Shown: in pieces, positions 1 to 9,250 of the stretch
How positions within the stretch are numbered: position 1 is the stretch's first letter
Layout of the letters: every line of letters begins with the position of its first letter
Assembly: GCF_003667345.1 (NCBI RefSeq)
Contig: NZ_RCWF01000003.1
Location: forward strand, 209,106 to 273,105
Length of the DNA stretch: 64,000 nt
Source: Poseidonibacter antarcticus
GTDB taxonomy: Bacteria > Campylobacterota > Campylobacteria > Campylobacterales > Arcobacteraceae
Reading direction: 5' to 3'
Position numbers and translations under genes: made by a program
The notes under the pieces: model-generated
What the model saw: only the letters and a program-made list of their open reading frames with translations
Databases searched by the model: none
Told to the model about the DNA's origin: nothing

Positions 1-957
1 ATGTCCTTCTATTGTGATACTTTGAATATATTTTCTAATATTCTTATCTTTAAGTAGAGCATTTAGGTATTTTTCTAAAATTAAGCTAAGTTCTTTTTTT
101 GATTCTTCTTTTATTTTATATTCACCTTGATCAAATAAAATATTTGAAGAAAATTTAATAGCTCCACTTTTTTCATCAATATTAATTAATTTTCCAAGTT
201 TTTCTCTAAGTTGTGAGATTACATTTAATTTAATTCCTGTTAAATGTTTGATTTTTAATTTTGTAATATCAAACTCTTCTACAAGTTTTTGATGTTCATT
301 ACTTTGAGTTAAAAGTTTCTTTTGAAGCATTGCTAGTTCTTCATCTTTTAAAGTAATTGTATTTTTTCTATTTTTAAGTTGGGTATTTAGACTAGCATTT
401 TGTTCTTCATACTCTTTTGTTTTAACTTCAAAGCCTAATAATAATGCTTTTAGTTTTTCCATTTCATCTGATTTTAGAGCTAAAACTTCTGTTTTTTCTT
501 TAATAATAGTTTCTTTATTTTCTAAAATAGCAGTGATCTTTTCAATTTGTTCTAAAGATAGTGCTAAATCAGAACTTTTTTTATTTAAAATATCTGATAA
601 CTCTTTTGATTGTTCTTTTTGTTTTTCTAATTCATCTTTTGTTTTATCAAACATATTTTGAGATTTTGCTAGTTTAAATGCTAAATGAACTTTTTCATCT
701 TGTAGTGTTTTTACTTTTTCATTTATTTCATCAATTTTTTTCTTTTTATTTGAAAGCTCTTCTTCACTTAAATTTAGTGCAAGTTTTTCTTTTTCTAAAT
801 CTGTTTTAATTACTTGTAAATCATTTTGTGTATATAAATATTTGATAATGATTGCACCAATTACAAGAATAAATACAAAAAGCAAACCAGCCATTAAATC
901 TGCATAAGATATCCAAAAGTTTTCATCGCTATTATTGTTTTGTTCTTTATTATACAT
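1..957 (-). CDS. MotB/OmpA-like membrane protein (ZorB-like candidate), 3' end missing
   Basis: The reading frame runs from an ATG at 957 off the left edge, giving 319 residues without a stop. The N-terminus has one membrane helix at about residues 15-38 starting SYADLMAGLLFVF. Asp20 at the membrane edge matches the proton-binding Asp of MotB-type stators. Residues about 45-240 are rich in Lys, Glu and Leu and look like a long coiled coil. The last visible residues (KFSSNILFDQGEYKI and ITIEGH) match the start of an OmpA-like peptidoglycan-binding domain. It lies 6 bp downstream of the MotA-like gene, so the two are almost certainly co-translated. A MotA-then-MotB order with a coiled coil is what ZorA/ZorB of Zorya defence systems show, but ordinary OmpA/MotB-like proteins cannot be excluded because the next genes are outside the window. 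Confidence 0.8.
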   Translation of the reverse strand, partial: MYNKEQNNNSDENFWISYADLMAGLLFVFILVIGAIIIKYLYTQNDLQVIKTDLEKEKLALNLSEEELSNKKKKIDEINEKVKTLQDEKVHLAFKLAKSQNMFDKTKDELEKQKEQSKELSDILNKKSSDLALSLEQIEKITAILENKETIIKEKTEVLALKSDEMEKLKALLLGFEVKTKEYEEQNASLNTQLKNRKNTITLKDEELAMLQKKLLTQSNEHQKLVEEFDITKLKIKHLTGIKLNVISQLREKLGKLINIDEKSGAIKFSSNILFDQGEYKIKEESKKELSLILEKYLNALLKDKNIRKYIQSITIEGH

Positions 958-963
958 CTAAGC

Positions 964-2184
964 CTACTTAGAAAGTTCTTTGAACTCTTGTAAATCTTCT
1001 ATTATTTTAACAGTTTGCTCATCAATTGATTCTAAAGAATTTGTTAGTCTTTGACTAAATTTTGAATCATATTCATCTAATTCTTTATGAAACTTCCATC
1101 CAATCTTATCTGTTTCGTTTTTCATAGTTTCAATACTTTGTATGATATTAAGATATATTTCTTGTAAATTTTTAGCACTTAAATTATCCAAAGTCTTACT
1201 TAGGTTTCCAATATTTTTATTTAAATCTTGTGTACTTGTTTGGTGTAGTTGTTTTTGAACTTCAAAGCTTGCAATAGATGAACTAATACTTAAAGTCATT
1301 GTTTTTATATTATCTGATAACTCTTCATTATTTCTGATATTTTGAGAAATACTTGAAGATAATTCAGTTTCTTTTTCCAAAATATCTTCAAGTATAGAAA
1401 CTCTTTTTTCTATTGATTCATTGATATTGTCCAAAATATCTTTTGATGTAATTTGCTCAAAAATATCAGTCATTCTTTTGAAATTTTCAAGATTATTTTT
1501 GATATTTATTGATTCAATATCAATCTTTGTCCAAAAGAATGATTTTGTATTTTCTCTAATAATTAAACAATCATGCTCAAACCTACTCATTCCAATTTTT
1601 TCAAAGAAAGTCCACCATAAAGATAAAAAAATACCATAAATAGAAACATAAAAAGCAGTACCAACTCCACCTAATAAAAGTGAAATCTCTTTTTCTAAAG
1701 CACTAGAAGTACCAGAAGAAAAGTCAGGCATACTATAAGCAATTGAGATAAAAGTACCCAAAATACCAAGTGTAGGAAATACACCAGATGCAATAGATGA
1801 AAAATTTGTATTCCTAATATTGCTAGTATAATCTTTCAAAAAGTCATCAGCACTACCATTTGCTTTTGTAGTATCACCAATTGCAAGAAGATTTGCATTG
1901 ATATAGTTTTTTAAATTAAAAATCAATTCTTGATATTGAGTTTTAAACTTACAAGAAACATAATAAGCATTATGTTTTATAAAAAATAAGTAAATAAAAT
2001 AAATAAAGCCAATCAAAATAACACTATGAATCTCAACTTTTAAAGGAAAAAGTTCTAAATAACCTAAAATAATTAAAGCAAATAAAAATGTAGGAATAGT
2101 AAGAAGATTAAATATCCGAGCTACTGGTCTACAAGTAGTATAAAATTTTGAGTTTAAATCTATAAAGTCTTCGTTTGTTAACAT
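964..2184 (-). CDS. MotA/TolQ/ExbB-like proton-channel protein (ZorA-like candidate)
   Basis: This 406-residue protein has four predicted membrane helices at about residues 25-46, 52-69, 132-152 and 170-192. The last pair carries the MotA/ExbB signature region (FPTLGILGTFISIAY, then LLLGGVGTAFYVSIYG). From about residue 225 to the end the chain is a long polar helix or coiled coil (NIRNNEELSDNI, SLESIDEQTVKII), which would form a cytoplasmic tail. Flagellar MotA and ExbB lack such a tail; ZorA of Zorya systems has one. It is followed 6 bp later by the MotB/OmpA-like gene. A proton-driven stator pair is the safest call. Assignment to Zorya is inference, because no ZorC, ZorD or ZorE gene is visible in this window. 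Confidence 0.8.
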   Translation of the reverse strand: MLTNEDFIDLNSKFYTTCRPVARIFNLLTIPTFLFALIILGYLELFPLKVEIHSVILIGFIYFIYLFFIKHNAYYVSCKFKTQYQELIFNLKNYINANLLAIGDTTKANGSADDFLKDYTSNIRNTNFSSIASGVFPTLGILGTFISIAYSMPDFSSGTSSALEKEISLLLGGVGTAFYVSIYGIFLSLWWTFFEKIGMSRFEHDCLIIRENTKSFFWTKIDIESINIKNNLENFKRMTDIFEQITSKDILDNINESIEKRVSILEDILEKETELSSSISQNIRNNEELSDNIKTMTLSISSSIASFEVQKQLHQTSTQDLNKNIGNLSKTLDNLSAKNLQEIYLNIIQSIETMKNETDKIGWKFHKELDEYDSKFSQRLTNSLESIDEQTVKIIEDLQEFKELSK

Positions 2185-2392
2185 AAAAATGTCCCTTATG
2201 GTAGTTAGTTTTTTTTAGATAATATTCTAGCATAGTATTACAAATGATGAAAGAAATATAGTGATAAATGATGATATATTTTGTAAAATAAAGCAGTATA
2301 AAGAAATATAAAAAGTTTTTTAGATGATTTTATATTTTAACTTTCTAAAGATAAATTTGAATATTGGAAATCACAAATTGTGACTTCCCTAA

Positions 2393-3196
2393 TTATATTG
2401 ATGAATCAATATGTATAAAATTATTTGCTCTAAATTCAGTTAAGCTACCATACGTATATTTATCAACTATTTTCATCATTTCTTTCCATCCTGATTCGCC
2501 ATAATAATAGAATTTAAATTTTGATTGAATGTTATCAATTGATCTTTGATTAATATAGTCTTCAAAATATGAGCTGTCTGTTATTCCAATTGAGTGACCA
2601 AAAATTATAATCTCATTTTCTCGATTAAATTCTTTTTTTATATTATGTTTCCCATAATTTTTATTATAAGCTTTTTTTAAGAAAATATGTTCTTCATCAC
2701 CTATTCTTGCCTTATCCTCTACACCAAAAATAATATCTTTTCCTTCTATTGACCCATGAATATAGCAATGTTTATTTTCTATATTTTGAATATTTAAAAT
2801 TTCTGAAACTTTAAATACTGAATTTGTATAGTTAAAGTTAAAAATAGTATCTACCTTATCAATCTCTTTTTTTAATATTTCAAATGCTTTTGAATCTTGA
2901 TTTATATCTTTTTCTTGTGCTTCTTTTAAATAATTCATTAAAGATAATCTTATTTCATTAAAATTATCTTCTATATCTAAGTTTTTATTTTTAACTTTTA
3001 TTGAATAGTTAGTTAATTCATTTTCAATATCAACCCAATTATTTAATTCATTTTTTTCATTAAAATATTCAGCCATATTATTTTTTTTTGCAACTAAATC
3101 TTTAAAATGTTCACTTTGAATAAAATCTTTGTAACTTGTCTTAAGACCTAAGTTCAAATCAAATCCATTACCTATAATTAATATTTTCATTTTCAT
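2393..3196 (-). CDS. AbiH-family abortive-infection-like protein
   Basis: The 267-residue protein begins with the AbiH hallmark ILIIGNGFDLNLGLKTSY, in which a small-residue loop follows a hydrophobic strand and precedes a Ser/Thr-Tyr-x-x-Phe segment. Later blocks FNFNYTNSVFKV (about residue 120) and YIHGSIEG (about residue 145), followed by IIFGHSIG near residue 200, are also typical of the family. AbiH proteins are known from lactococcal phage-resistance plasmids; their mechanism is poorly defined. The gene stands alone, divergent from recQ and upstream of the MotA/MotB-like pair on the same strand, which supports a small defence region. No signal peptide or membrane helix is visible. Confidence 0.75.
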   Translation of the reverse strand: MKMKILIIGNGFDLNLGLKTSYKDFIQSEHFKDLVAKKNNMAEYFNEKNELNNWVDIENELTNYSIKVKNKNLDIEDNFNEIRLSLMNYLKEAQEKDINQDSKAFEILKKEIDKVDTIFNFNYTNSVFKVSEILNIQNIENKHCYIHGSIEGKDIIFGVEDKARIGDEEHIFLKKAYNKNYGKHNIKKEFNRENEIIIFGHSIGITDSSYFEDYINQRSIDNIQSKFKFYYYGESGWKEMMKIVDKYTYGSLTEFRANNFIHIDSSI

Positions 3197-3288
3197 CCTA
3201 ATATTTAAGTGGTAGAATATTATATAGAAATTTAAAATAAAATAGTTAATAAAATACTAAATTAATAAATACACACCTAACCCAAGAT

Positions 3289-5406
3289 ATGCTAAAATCA
3301 AAAATGAATAAAAAACAACAAATCCTAAAAGAAACATTCGGACATGACAACTTTCGTTCTTTTCAAGAAGAAGTAGTTGATGACATATTAAAAAAGCAAG
3401 ATGTACTTACAATCCTTCCAACAGGTGGTGGAAAATCACTTTGTTATCAATTACCTGCATTACTTATGGATGGTGTTACAGTTGTAATCTCTCCTCTTAT
3501 TGCACTTATGCAAGATCAAGTAAAAGCTTTAAATGACCTTGAGATTAGTGCTTCAATGATAAGTTCTTCACAAACAAATGATGAAAACTCTTTTACTATG
3601 CAAAAACTTCTAGCAGGTGAGTTAAAGTTTGTATATGTTGCACCTGAGCGATTTACTTCAAATGAGTTTGTAAGTGTATTACAACGTATAAATATTAACT
3701 ATTTTGTAATAGATGAAGCTCACTGTGTATCTGGATGGGGTCATGAGTTTAGAGCGGAATATAGAAACTTAAATAGACTAAAACAGTTTTTCCCTGATAC
3801 TTGTATTGCTGCGTTTACTGCGACTGCTACAAAAAGAGTTGAAGCAGATATTGCCTCTTCACTTAATCTTGTAAATGCAAAACATTATAGAGCAAAAACA
3901 CAAAGAGATAATCTTGAAATAAAAGTCGAACCTCGTATTTCAAATGGAAAATCACAAATATTAAACTTTCTAAAATCACATAAGGGCTTATGTGGAATTA
4001 TATATACATTTACAAGAAAAGAAGCAGAATCAACAGCTAAGTTTTTATGTGACAATGGATATAAGTCAAAAGCATATCACGCAGGATTAAGTGCAAGTGT
4101 TAAAGATGAGGTATTTAATGACTTTGTATATGAAAACGTGGATATAGTAGTTGCTACTATTGCATTTGGTATGGGAATAGATAAATCAAATATTAGATTT
4201 GTTATACATACAAGCTTACCAAAAACCTTAGAAAACTATTATCAAGAAATAGGACGAGCAGGAAGAGATGGTGCTATGTCTTATGTATATTTACTTTACT
4301 CAAAAGGTGATGAGGTAAAAAGAAAACTTCAAATAGAAGATGCAATTGATAATTCATATAAACAAACAGGACTTGATAAGCTAGAAGCTATGTATAGATA
4401 CTGTGTTTCAAATAACTGTAGGCATAAAATCATAGCTGCTTATTTTGAAGATGAGATTGATGATTGTGCTACTTTATGTGATAACTGTACTAAAGGTGAA
4501 GTTGTACAAGTTGATGTAAGTGTAGATGCTCAAAAGTTCTTAAGTGCTGTATATAGAAGTGAACAACGCTTTGGTACAAATCATATTATAGATATATTAA
4601 GAGGTTCAAAAAATCAAAAGCTTTTAGAGTTTGGACATGATAAACTAAAAGTATATGGTTTAGGACATGATAAAAGTAAAAATGAATGGGTAGCAATAGC
4701 AGATAAACTAATAGATATACAAGCTGTTAATTTAGGTGAATATAGAGTATTAAAACTAAACTCTCTTGGAATGGAAATATTAAAAGGAAATGAAAAGCTT
4801 TTAATTGATGAAGATAAATTAGGAATTGCTGTAAAACAAGAAGAATCACAAGAAGTACTATCTTTTGATGAAGAACTATATGAAAAGTTTAGAAACTTAC
4901 GAAGACAAATGGCACTTGAATATGAAGTTCCAGCTTATGTAATATTTGGAGATAAAACCTTAAAAGAGTTTAGCTCAAAGTTACCAATTACAAAAGAAGA
5001 GATGTTAGATATAAATGGAGTAGGGCTTGTTAAGTTTGATAAGTATGGAGAAAAGTTTTTAAATCTTTGTATTGAGATAAAAGAAGAGTTTAAAGAAAAG
5101 ATTGAAACAAGAGTACCTTTAAAAAAATTGACAAAAACATATTTAGAAACGTATGAGTTAATACAAGAAGGAAATAGTTTAAATGATATTGCTATGAAAA
5201 GAGATTTAGGACTTACAAGTATATTATCTCATCTTACAGTATTAAGCGAACACGAAAAAATATCACCTTTAAAAAAAGAAGAGTTACTTAAACCCTTAGA
5301 AATACCAAATGATATAAAACAATGGATAGAAAAAGGTTTGGAGTATGAAACTATGCAAGAGTTAAGACAGCATTTGTATTTATATGATTTTTTGAAAAAA
5401 ATGTAA
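3289..5406 (+). CDS. recQ: ATP-dependent DNA helicase RecQ
   Basis: This is a 705-residue RecQ helicase that unwinds DNA 3' to 5' in repair and recombination. Walker A (TGGGKS) is at residues 45-50 and the DEAH box at about 142-145, followed by the aromatic-rich loop (WGHEFRAEY). The second RecA lobe ends in the arginine motif QEIGRAGRDG. A four-cysteine zinc site (C..CRHK...CATLCDNC) follows at about residues 375-400, then the RQC winged helix. An HRDC domain lies at about 525-600, and a helical HTH-like tail ends the protein. Met6 (position 3304) is an equally plausible start because no clear Shine-Dalgarno sequence favours Met1. It is followed after 11 bp by a methyltransferase gene. Confidence 0.95.
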   Translation: MLKSKMNKKQQILKETFGHDNFRSFQEEVVDDILKKQDVLTILPTGGGKSLCYQLPALLMDGVTVVISPLIALMQDQVKALNDLEISASMISSSQTNDENSFTMQKLLAGELKFVYVAPERFTSNEFVSVLQRININYFVIDEAHCVSGWGHEFRAEYRNLNRLKQFFPDTCIAAFTATATKRVEADIASSLNLVNAKHYRAKTQRDNLEIKVEPRISNGKSQILNFLKSHKGLCGIIYTFTRKEAESTAKFLCDNGYKSKAYHAGLSASVKDEVFNDFVYENVDIVVATIAFGMGIDKSNIRFVIHTSLPKTLENYYQEIGRAGRDGAMSYVYLLYSKGDEVKRKLQIEDAIDNSYKQTGLDKLEAMYRYCVSNNCRHKIIAAYFEDEIDDCATLCDNCTKGEVVQVDVSVDAQKFLSAVYRSEQRFGTNHIIDILRGSKNQKLLEFGHDKLKVYGLGHDKSKNEWVAIADKLIDIQAVNLGEYRVLKLNSLGMEILKGNEKLLIDEDKLGIAVKQEESQEVLSFDEELYEKFRNLRRQMALEYEVPAYVIFGDKTLKEFSSKLPITKEEMLDINGVGLVKFDKYGEKFLNLCIEIKEEFKEKIETRVPLKKLTKTYLETYELIQEGNSLNDIAMKRDLGLTSILSHLTVLSEHEKISPLKKEELLKPLEIPNDIKQWIEKGLEYETMQELRQHLYLYDFLKKM

Positions 5407-5417
5407 AAGGTAATAAG

Positions 5418-6215
5418 ATGAATTATGAAGATATAGATTTTAATGACTTATATGTAAAACAAAAAGCACTTACTTCATTTAGAGCAAAAGGGAAAAATGC
5501 TTGGGATGAAAAAGCTGTTTCTATGAATAAAAGAGTTCATAAATCAATATATAATGAACAGTTTTTAGAACAAATTGATTTAATCAAAATAAATAGTGTT
5601 TTAGATATTGGATGTGGAGTAGGAAATTTATCTTTATTATTAGCAAAGAGGGTAAAAGATGTTTATAGTTTAGATTATTCTCCTGTAATGCTTGAAATAT
5701 TAGAAGAGAATGCAAAAGAGCAAAACATAGAAAATATAAATATCATAAATAAATCTTGGTACGATTCTTGGGCTGATATTCCAAATGCTGATTTAGTAAT
5801 TGCTTCACGATCTATGGAAGTAAAAGATATGAAAGAAGCTTTAATAAAGTTAAATGACAAAGCAAATAAAAAAGTAGTGCTTAGCTATAAAAAAGGTGGT
5901 TCATTTGTAAGTGAAGAGATTTTAGATGTAATGCAGCGAGATATTATAAGAAAGCCTGATTATATTTATGTGTTAAATATTTTATATCAAATGGGAATAA
6001 ATGCGAGTGTTAATTTTATTCAAAGTGAAGGACGAAATACTATTTATACATCAAAAGAAAAATTTATCCAAAGTGTTTCTTGGAGTATTGATGGATTAAG
6101 TTCTGATGAGGTTAAAAGATTAGAAAATTATTATGATAGTTTAGATTTAAATAAAAAACAAGAAAAAGATTATGCTTATTGGGCTGTTATTTCTTGGGAT
6201 AAAAAGAGTTTATAA
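5418..6215 (+). CDS. class I SAM-dependent methyltransferase
   Basis: This 265-residue protein has the glycine-rich SAM-binding motif I (VLDIGCGVGN) at residues 61-70. The acidic end of strand 2 (YSLDYS) lies about 20 residues later, and a post-motif block (NADLVIASRSMEV) near residue 120 completes the Rossmann-type methyltransferase core. The substrate is not evident; methyltransferases of this shape act on small molecules, tRNA or protein. It begins 11 bp after recQ with a usable Shine-Dalgarno (AAAAGG) and probably shares its transcript. It ends at a strong stem-loop shared with the convergent glycosyltransferase gene. Confidence 0.8.
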   Translation: MNYEDIDFNDLYVKQKALTSFRAKGKNAWDEKAVSMNKRVHKSIYNEQFLEQIDLIKINSVLDIGCGVGNLSLLLAKRVKDVYSLDYSPVMLEILEENAKEQNIENINIINKSWYDSWADIPNADLVIASRSMEVKDMKEALIKLNDKANKKVVLSYKKGGSFVSEEILDVMQRDIIRKPDYIYVLNILYQMGINASVNFIQSEGRNTIYTSKEKFIQSVSWSIDGLSSDEVKRLENYYDSLDLNKKQEKDYAYWAVISWDKKSL

Positions 6216-6233
6216 CACTCCTTTATACTACTT

Positions 6234-6264
6234 ATATTATAAGAGGGGAAACCTCTTATAATAT
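6234..6264. terminator. bidirectional terminator between methyltransferase and glycosyltransferase genes
   Basis: A perfect 13-bp inverted repeat (arms 6234-6246 and 6252-6264) with a GGAAA loop lies between the two convergent genes and overlaps the last codons of the minus-strand gene. The A/T-rich outer arm supplies the U-tract in both directions. Confidence 0.75.
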
Positions 6265-7368
6265 ATTTAATTGATGAGCTAAATCAGCTGCAATTCTATC
6301 GTAGTTTCTAACATCTAATAATCTTTTTTGACCATTTTCACCTACTAGTGTAATTTCATCTTTTGAAAGATTTATTATATATTCTAGTTTTTCTCTTATA
6401 GCATCTTGCGTAAAGTCACATAACCAAGCATTTTCATCATCTGTAAAAATTGAATTATTATTTTCATTATTTGTCATTACACAAGGAATTGCACTTGAAT
6501 AATAATCTAATATTTTCATTGGTGTTGAGCTATTAAAAAGTTCAATATTTGGTAAAGGTGCTAAACCAATATCTGCTTTTGCAATAAGTTTGATTAAATC
6601 TTGTCTTGTTTTAGCTTCATATATTTCAATACTATTTGTAAGTTCAGGATATTTATCAAACATTTCTTTTGCATATTGTGGATCTTTTGTTGATACCATT
6701 AATTTAAATCTATCACTAGGTATTTGGCTAAAAGCTTTTAGTACTGTTTCAAATTCTCTTAATTTATCAAGTGTACCTGCATAGAAAAATCTTTTTTCTT
6801 CACCTTTATGATGAATATTCTGTTGTATTAAATCCGGGTCAATAGCAGAAGGGATTACAAATGTTCTTGTTTTTACATCTTTTAAATAATCATCTCTCAT
6901 TTGTCTAGAAGTTGGAAGGAAAATATCACATTCGTTTATTAAAGATGTTTCTTTATATGTCTGTACTTTGTTGTTAATAATATCAAAGAAACTCTTTTTA
7001 TTGTTTGCTTCATCTATTTGTAATTTTGCAATTCTTTTTGGGAAAGATAATCTAAAACCAACTTTATAATTATATTGATGTCTTTTTTTGATTACATCTT
7101 TTAAAATAGCTGCATCATTTCTAACTGTAATATAAGCATAGTCATTTAGATTTATATTATTTTTTTCTAATTGAGAAATTATATCATTTCTATATTTATT
7201 TGGAATAATAAATTTATTACCATCCTTAATTTCAGAATCCTCTTTATGATGTGAAAAATATATTATATTAATATCAAAATGTTTATTTAAATATTTTTCA
7301 AATAAGGGACCTATAAAACTGTGTTCTGTATATTCATCTTGGTCTGTAATATATAAAAACTTTTGCAT
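6256..7368 (-). CDS. GT-B-fold glycosyltransferase, family 1/4-like
   Basis: The 370-residue protein has a C-terminal half typical of Glycos_transf_1 proteins: the strand RFFYAGTLDKLREFETVL near residue 193, the acidic block KADIGLAPL near 265, and STPMKILDYYSSAIPCVM near 282, which corresponds to the nucleotide-sugar-binding helix of the family. The N-terminal half (ITDQDEYTEHSFIGPLFEKYL) is the acceptor-binding lobe. There is no membrane helix, so it should be cytoplasmic and act on cell-surface glycan or lipid precursors. Donor and acceptor cannot be read from sequence. The gene is separate from any polysaccharide cluster in this window and is preceded by a good ribosome-binding site (AGGAGATAAATAG before the ATG). 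Confidence 0.8.
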   Translation of the reverse strand: MQKFLYITDQDEYTEHSFIGPLFEKYLNKHFDINIIYFSHHKEDSEIKDGNKFIIPNKYRNDIISQLEKNNINLNDYAYITVRNDAAILKDVIKKRHQYNYKVGFRLSFPKRIAKLQIDEANNKKSFFDIINNKVQTYKETSLINECDIFLPTSRQMRDDYLKDVKTRTFVIPSAIDPDLIQQNIHHKGEEKRFFYAGTLDKLREFETVLKAFSQIPSDRFKLMVSTKDPQYAKEMFDKYPELTNSIEIYEAKTRQDLIKLIAKADIGLAPLPNIELFNSSTPMKILDYYSSAIPCVMTNNENNNSIFTDDENAWLCDFTQDAIREKLEYIINLSKDEITLVGENGQKRLLDVRNYDRIAADLAHQLNIL

Positions 7369-7440
7369 CTATTTATCTCCTGTAATTTATAGGACAAATT
7401 TTAGCAGTAAATAGTTGCATGAATAAAGCATAATAATATT

Positions 7441-8328
7441 TTAGATTTTTTTTATTTTTTTATTTAATTTTACTTCTGCAACTAATGTAGCAGATATAAT
7501 AAGAATTGCACCTATAATTTGTATATTAGTAAGTATTTCACCACCTGCAAAATATCCATAAACAGAAGCACTTACAGGTTCCATTGTAAAAATTACTGCA
7601 GTTTTAGTTGCTGTTGTAAATTGTTGCATATATGTTTGTATTAAAAAAGCATATACAGTTGCAAAAACTGCTGTTACAATTACTGCTTTAAAAAATGTAT
7701 AGTCATATTCTAAATCAAAAGTAGTATCATCTAATACAAGTGAAAAGCTAAGAGATAGTATGGATACTGTTATTAATTGAAACAAAACTAATAAGTAAAC
7801 ATTTACCTCTTTTGAAAATTTTCCTGTAAATATAATATGTAATGCAAAAAGAAAAGCACATATAAGTGTTAAAAACTCGCCATAGCCTAAAGTTAATTTT
7901 CCAGACATTGTAAGTAAATATAATCCAATTACTGCAATAATTGATGCAATAAATACATTTCTTCTTACATGATCTTTAAATATAAAATATGCTAGAAATG
8001 GCACACAAATTACATTTAGCCCTGTAATAAATGCAACAATAGAACTTTTTGTATAAGATAATCCAAATGTTTGCGTTGCAAATGCTGAGAATAATATAGA
8101 ACCTAATATGATTCCAAAGAAAATTGTTTCTTTATTTATCTGATTTAAATATTTATAAGCAATAAAAAACATTAAAATTGAAGCAAGACCAAATCTAAAA
8201 AATAAAAAAGAATAAACAGGAGTTGAATCAATAGCTTCTTGAACCATTAAAAATGTAACACCCCATGCAATAGCAACACTTAAAAGCAATAAATCAGCTC
8301 TTAATTCATATAGTTTTGTTTTTATCAT
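7441..8328 (-). CDS. EamA/DMT-family transporter
   Basis: This 295-residue protein is almost entirely hydrophobic, with about ten membrane helices arranged as two five-helix EamA repeats. The first repeat starts AIAWGVTFLMVQEAI, and the second ends in FTMEPVSASVYGYFAGGE, both typical DMT landmarks. Family members export amino acids, metabolites or drugs across the inner membrane; the substrate is unknown. It reads toward the glycosyltransferase gene and away from the amino-acid ABC importer operon, so 8329-8477 should hold two divergent promoters. Confidence 0.88.
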   Translation of the reverse strand: MIKTKLYELRADLLLLSVAIAWGVTFLMVQEAIDSTPVYSFLFFRFGLASILMFFIAYKYLNQINKETIFFGIILGSILFSAFATQTFGLSYTKSSIVAFITGLNVICVPFLAYFIFKDHVRRNVFIASIIAVIGLYLLTMSGKLTLGYGEFLTLICAFLFALHIIFTGKFSKEVNVYLLVLFQLITVSILSLSFSLVLDDTTFDLEYDYTFFKAVIVTAVFATVYAFLIQTYMQQFTTATKTAVIFTMEPVSASVYGYFAGGEILTNIQIIGAILIISATLVAEVKLNKKIKKI

Positions 8329-8477
8329 AAATACTCCAAAATAATTGGTGCGATTATATCAAAATTAGGTTAAACATAAATTATGACTAAATTGTATAAA
8401 AAATGCACTATAGTCATATTAAAAATTAATCAATTCTTTAGTATGATGGAAGTTATGCAAATAAAAAAAGAGTTTTA

Positions 8478-9218
8478 ATGAGTGATAATATAATTTCAAT
8501 GAGTAAGATTAATAAGTTTTATGATGATTTCCATGTTTTAAAAAATATTGATTTTTCTGTAAAAAAAGGTGAGATAGTTGTAGTATGTGGACCATCAGGT
8601 TCAGGTAAATCTACATTAATTAGATGTATAAATGGACTTGAAGATATTGATGATGGAACTATTTTAGTTGACAATATTGATATTCATGCAAGTAAAAAGA
8701 ATTTAAAAGAAATTAGAAGTGAAGTTGGAATGGTATTCCAACATTTTAATCTTTTCCCACATCTAACTATTTTAGAAAATATAACGCTTGCACAAAATCT
8801 TGTAAAGAAAAGATCTAAAAAAGAAGCTATACAAATCGCAAAAGATTTACTAGAAAAAGTAAAACTAAGTGATAAGGCAGATTCTTATCCAGGTGATTTA
8901 TCAGGTGGACAAAAACAAAGAGTTGCAATAGCAAGATCATTGGCTATGAAACCAAAAGTAATACTTTTTGATGAGCCAACTTCCGCACTTGACCCTGAAA
9001 CAATTGGGGATGTTTTATCTGTTATGAAAGATTTAGCAGAAGAAAATTTTACTATTGTTTGTGTTACTCATGAAATGGGTTTTGCAAAAGAAGTAGGAGA
9101 TAGAATAGTATTTATGGATCATGGAACAATTGTAGAGGAAAATACTCCAGAAGAGTTTTTTAATAATCCAAAAAGTGAAAGAGCACAAAAGTTTCTAAAA
9201 GAAATTTTAACGCACTAG
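8478..9218 (+). CDS. polar amino-acid ABC transporter, ATP-binding protein (GlnQ-like)
   Basis: This 246-residue ATPase has Walker A GPSGSGKS at residues 38-45, the Q-loop in [14 protein letters not shown], the ABC signature [14 protein letters not shown], Walker B VILFDEP and the H-loop histidine in VCVTHEMGF. The FNLFPH Q-loop and the HGTIVEE tail are characteristic of the polar amino-acid uptake (PAAT, GlnQ/HisP) group. It is the first gene of an operon with a periplasmic binding protein 32 bp downstream and a permease after that. It energises uptake at the cytoplasmic face of the inner membrane. Confidence 0.95.
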   Translation: MSDNIISMSKINKFYDDFHVLKNIDFSVKKGEIVVVCGPSGSGKSTLIRCINGLEDIDDGTILVDNIDIHASKKNLKEIRSEVGMVFQHFNLFPHLTILENITLAQNLVKKRSKKEAIQIAKDLLEKVKLSDKADSYPGDLSGGQKQRVAIARSLAMKPKVILFDEPTSALDPETIGDVLSVMKDLAEENFTIVCVTHEMGFAKEVGDRIVFMDHGTIVEENTPEEFFNNPKSERAQKFLKEILTH

Positions 9219-9250
9219 TCAATAAAATTCAACTTAAAAAAAGGAAAAAC

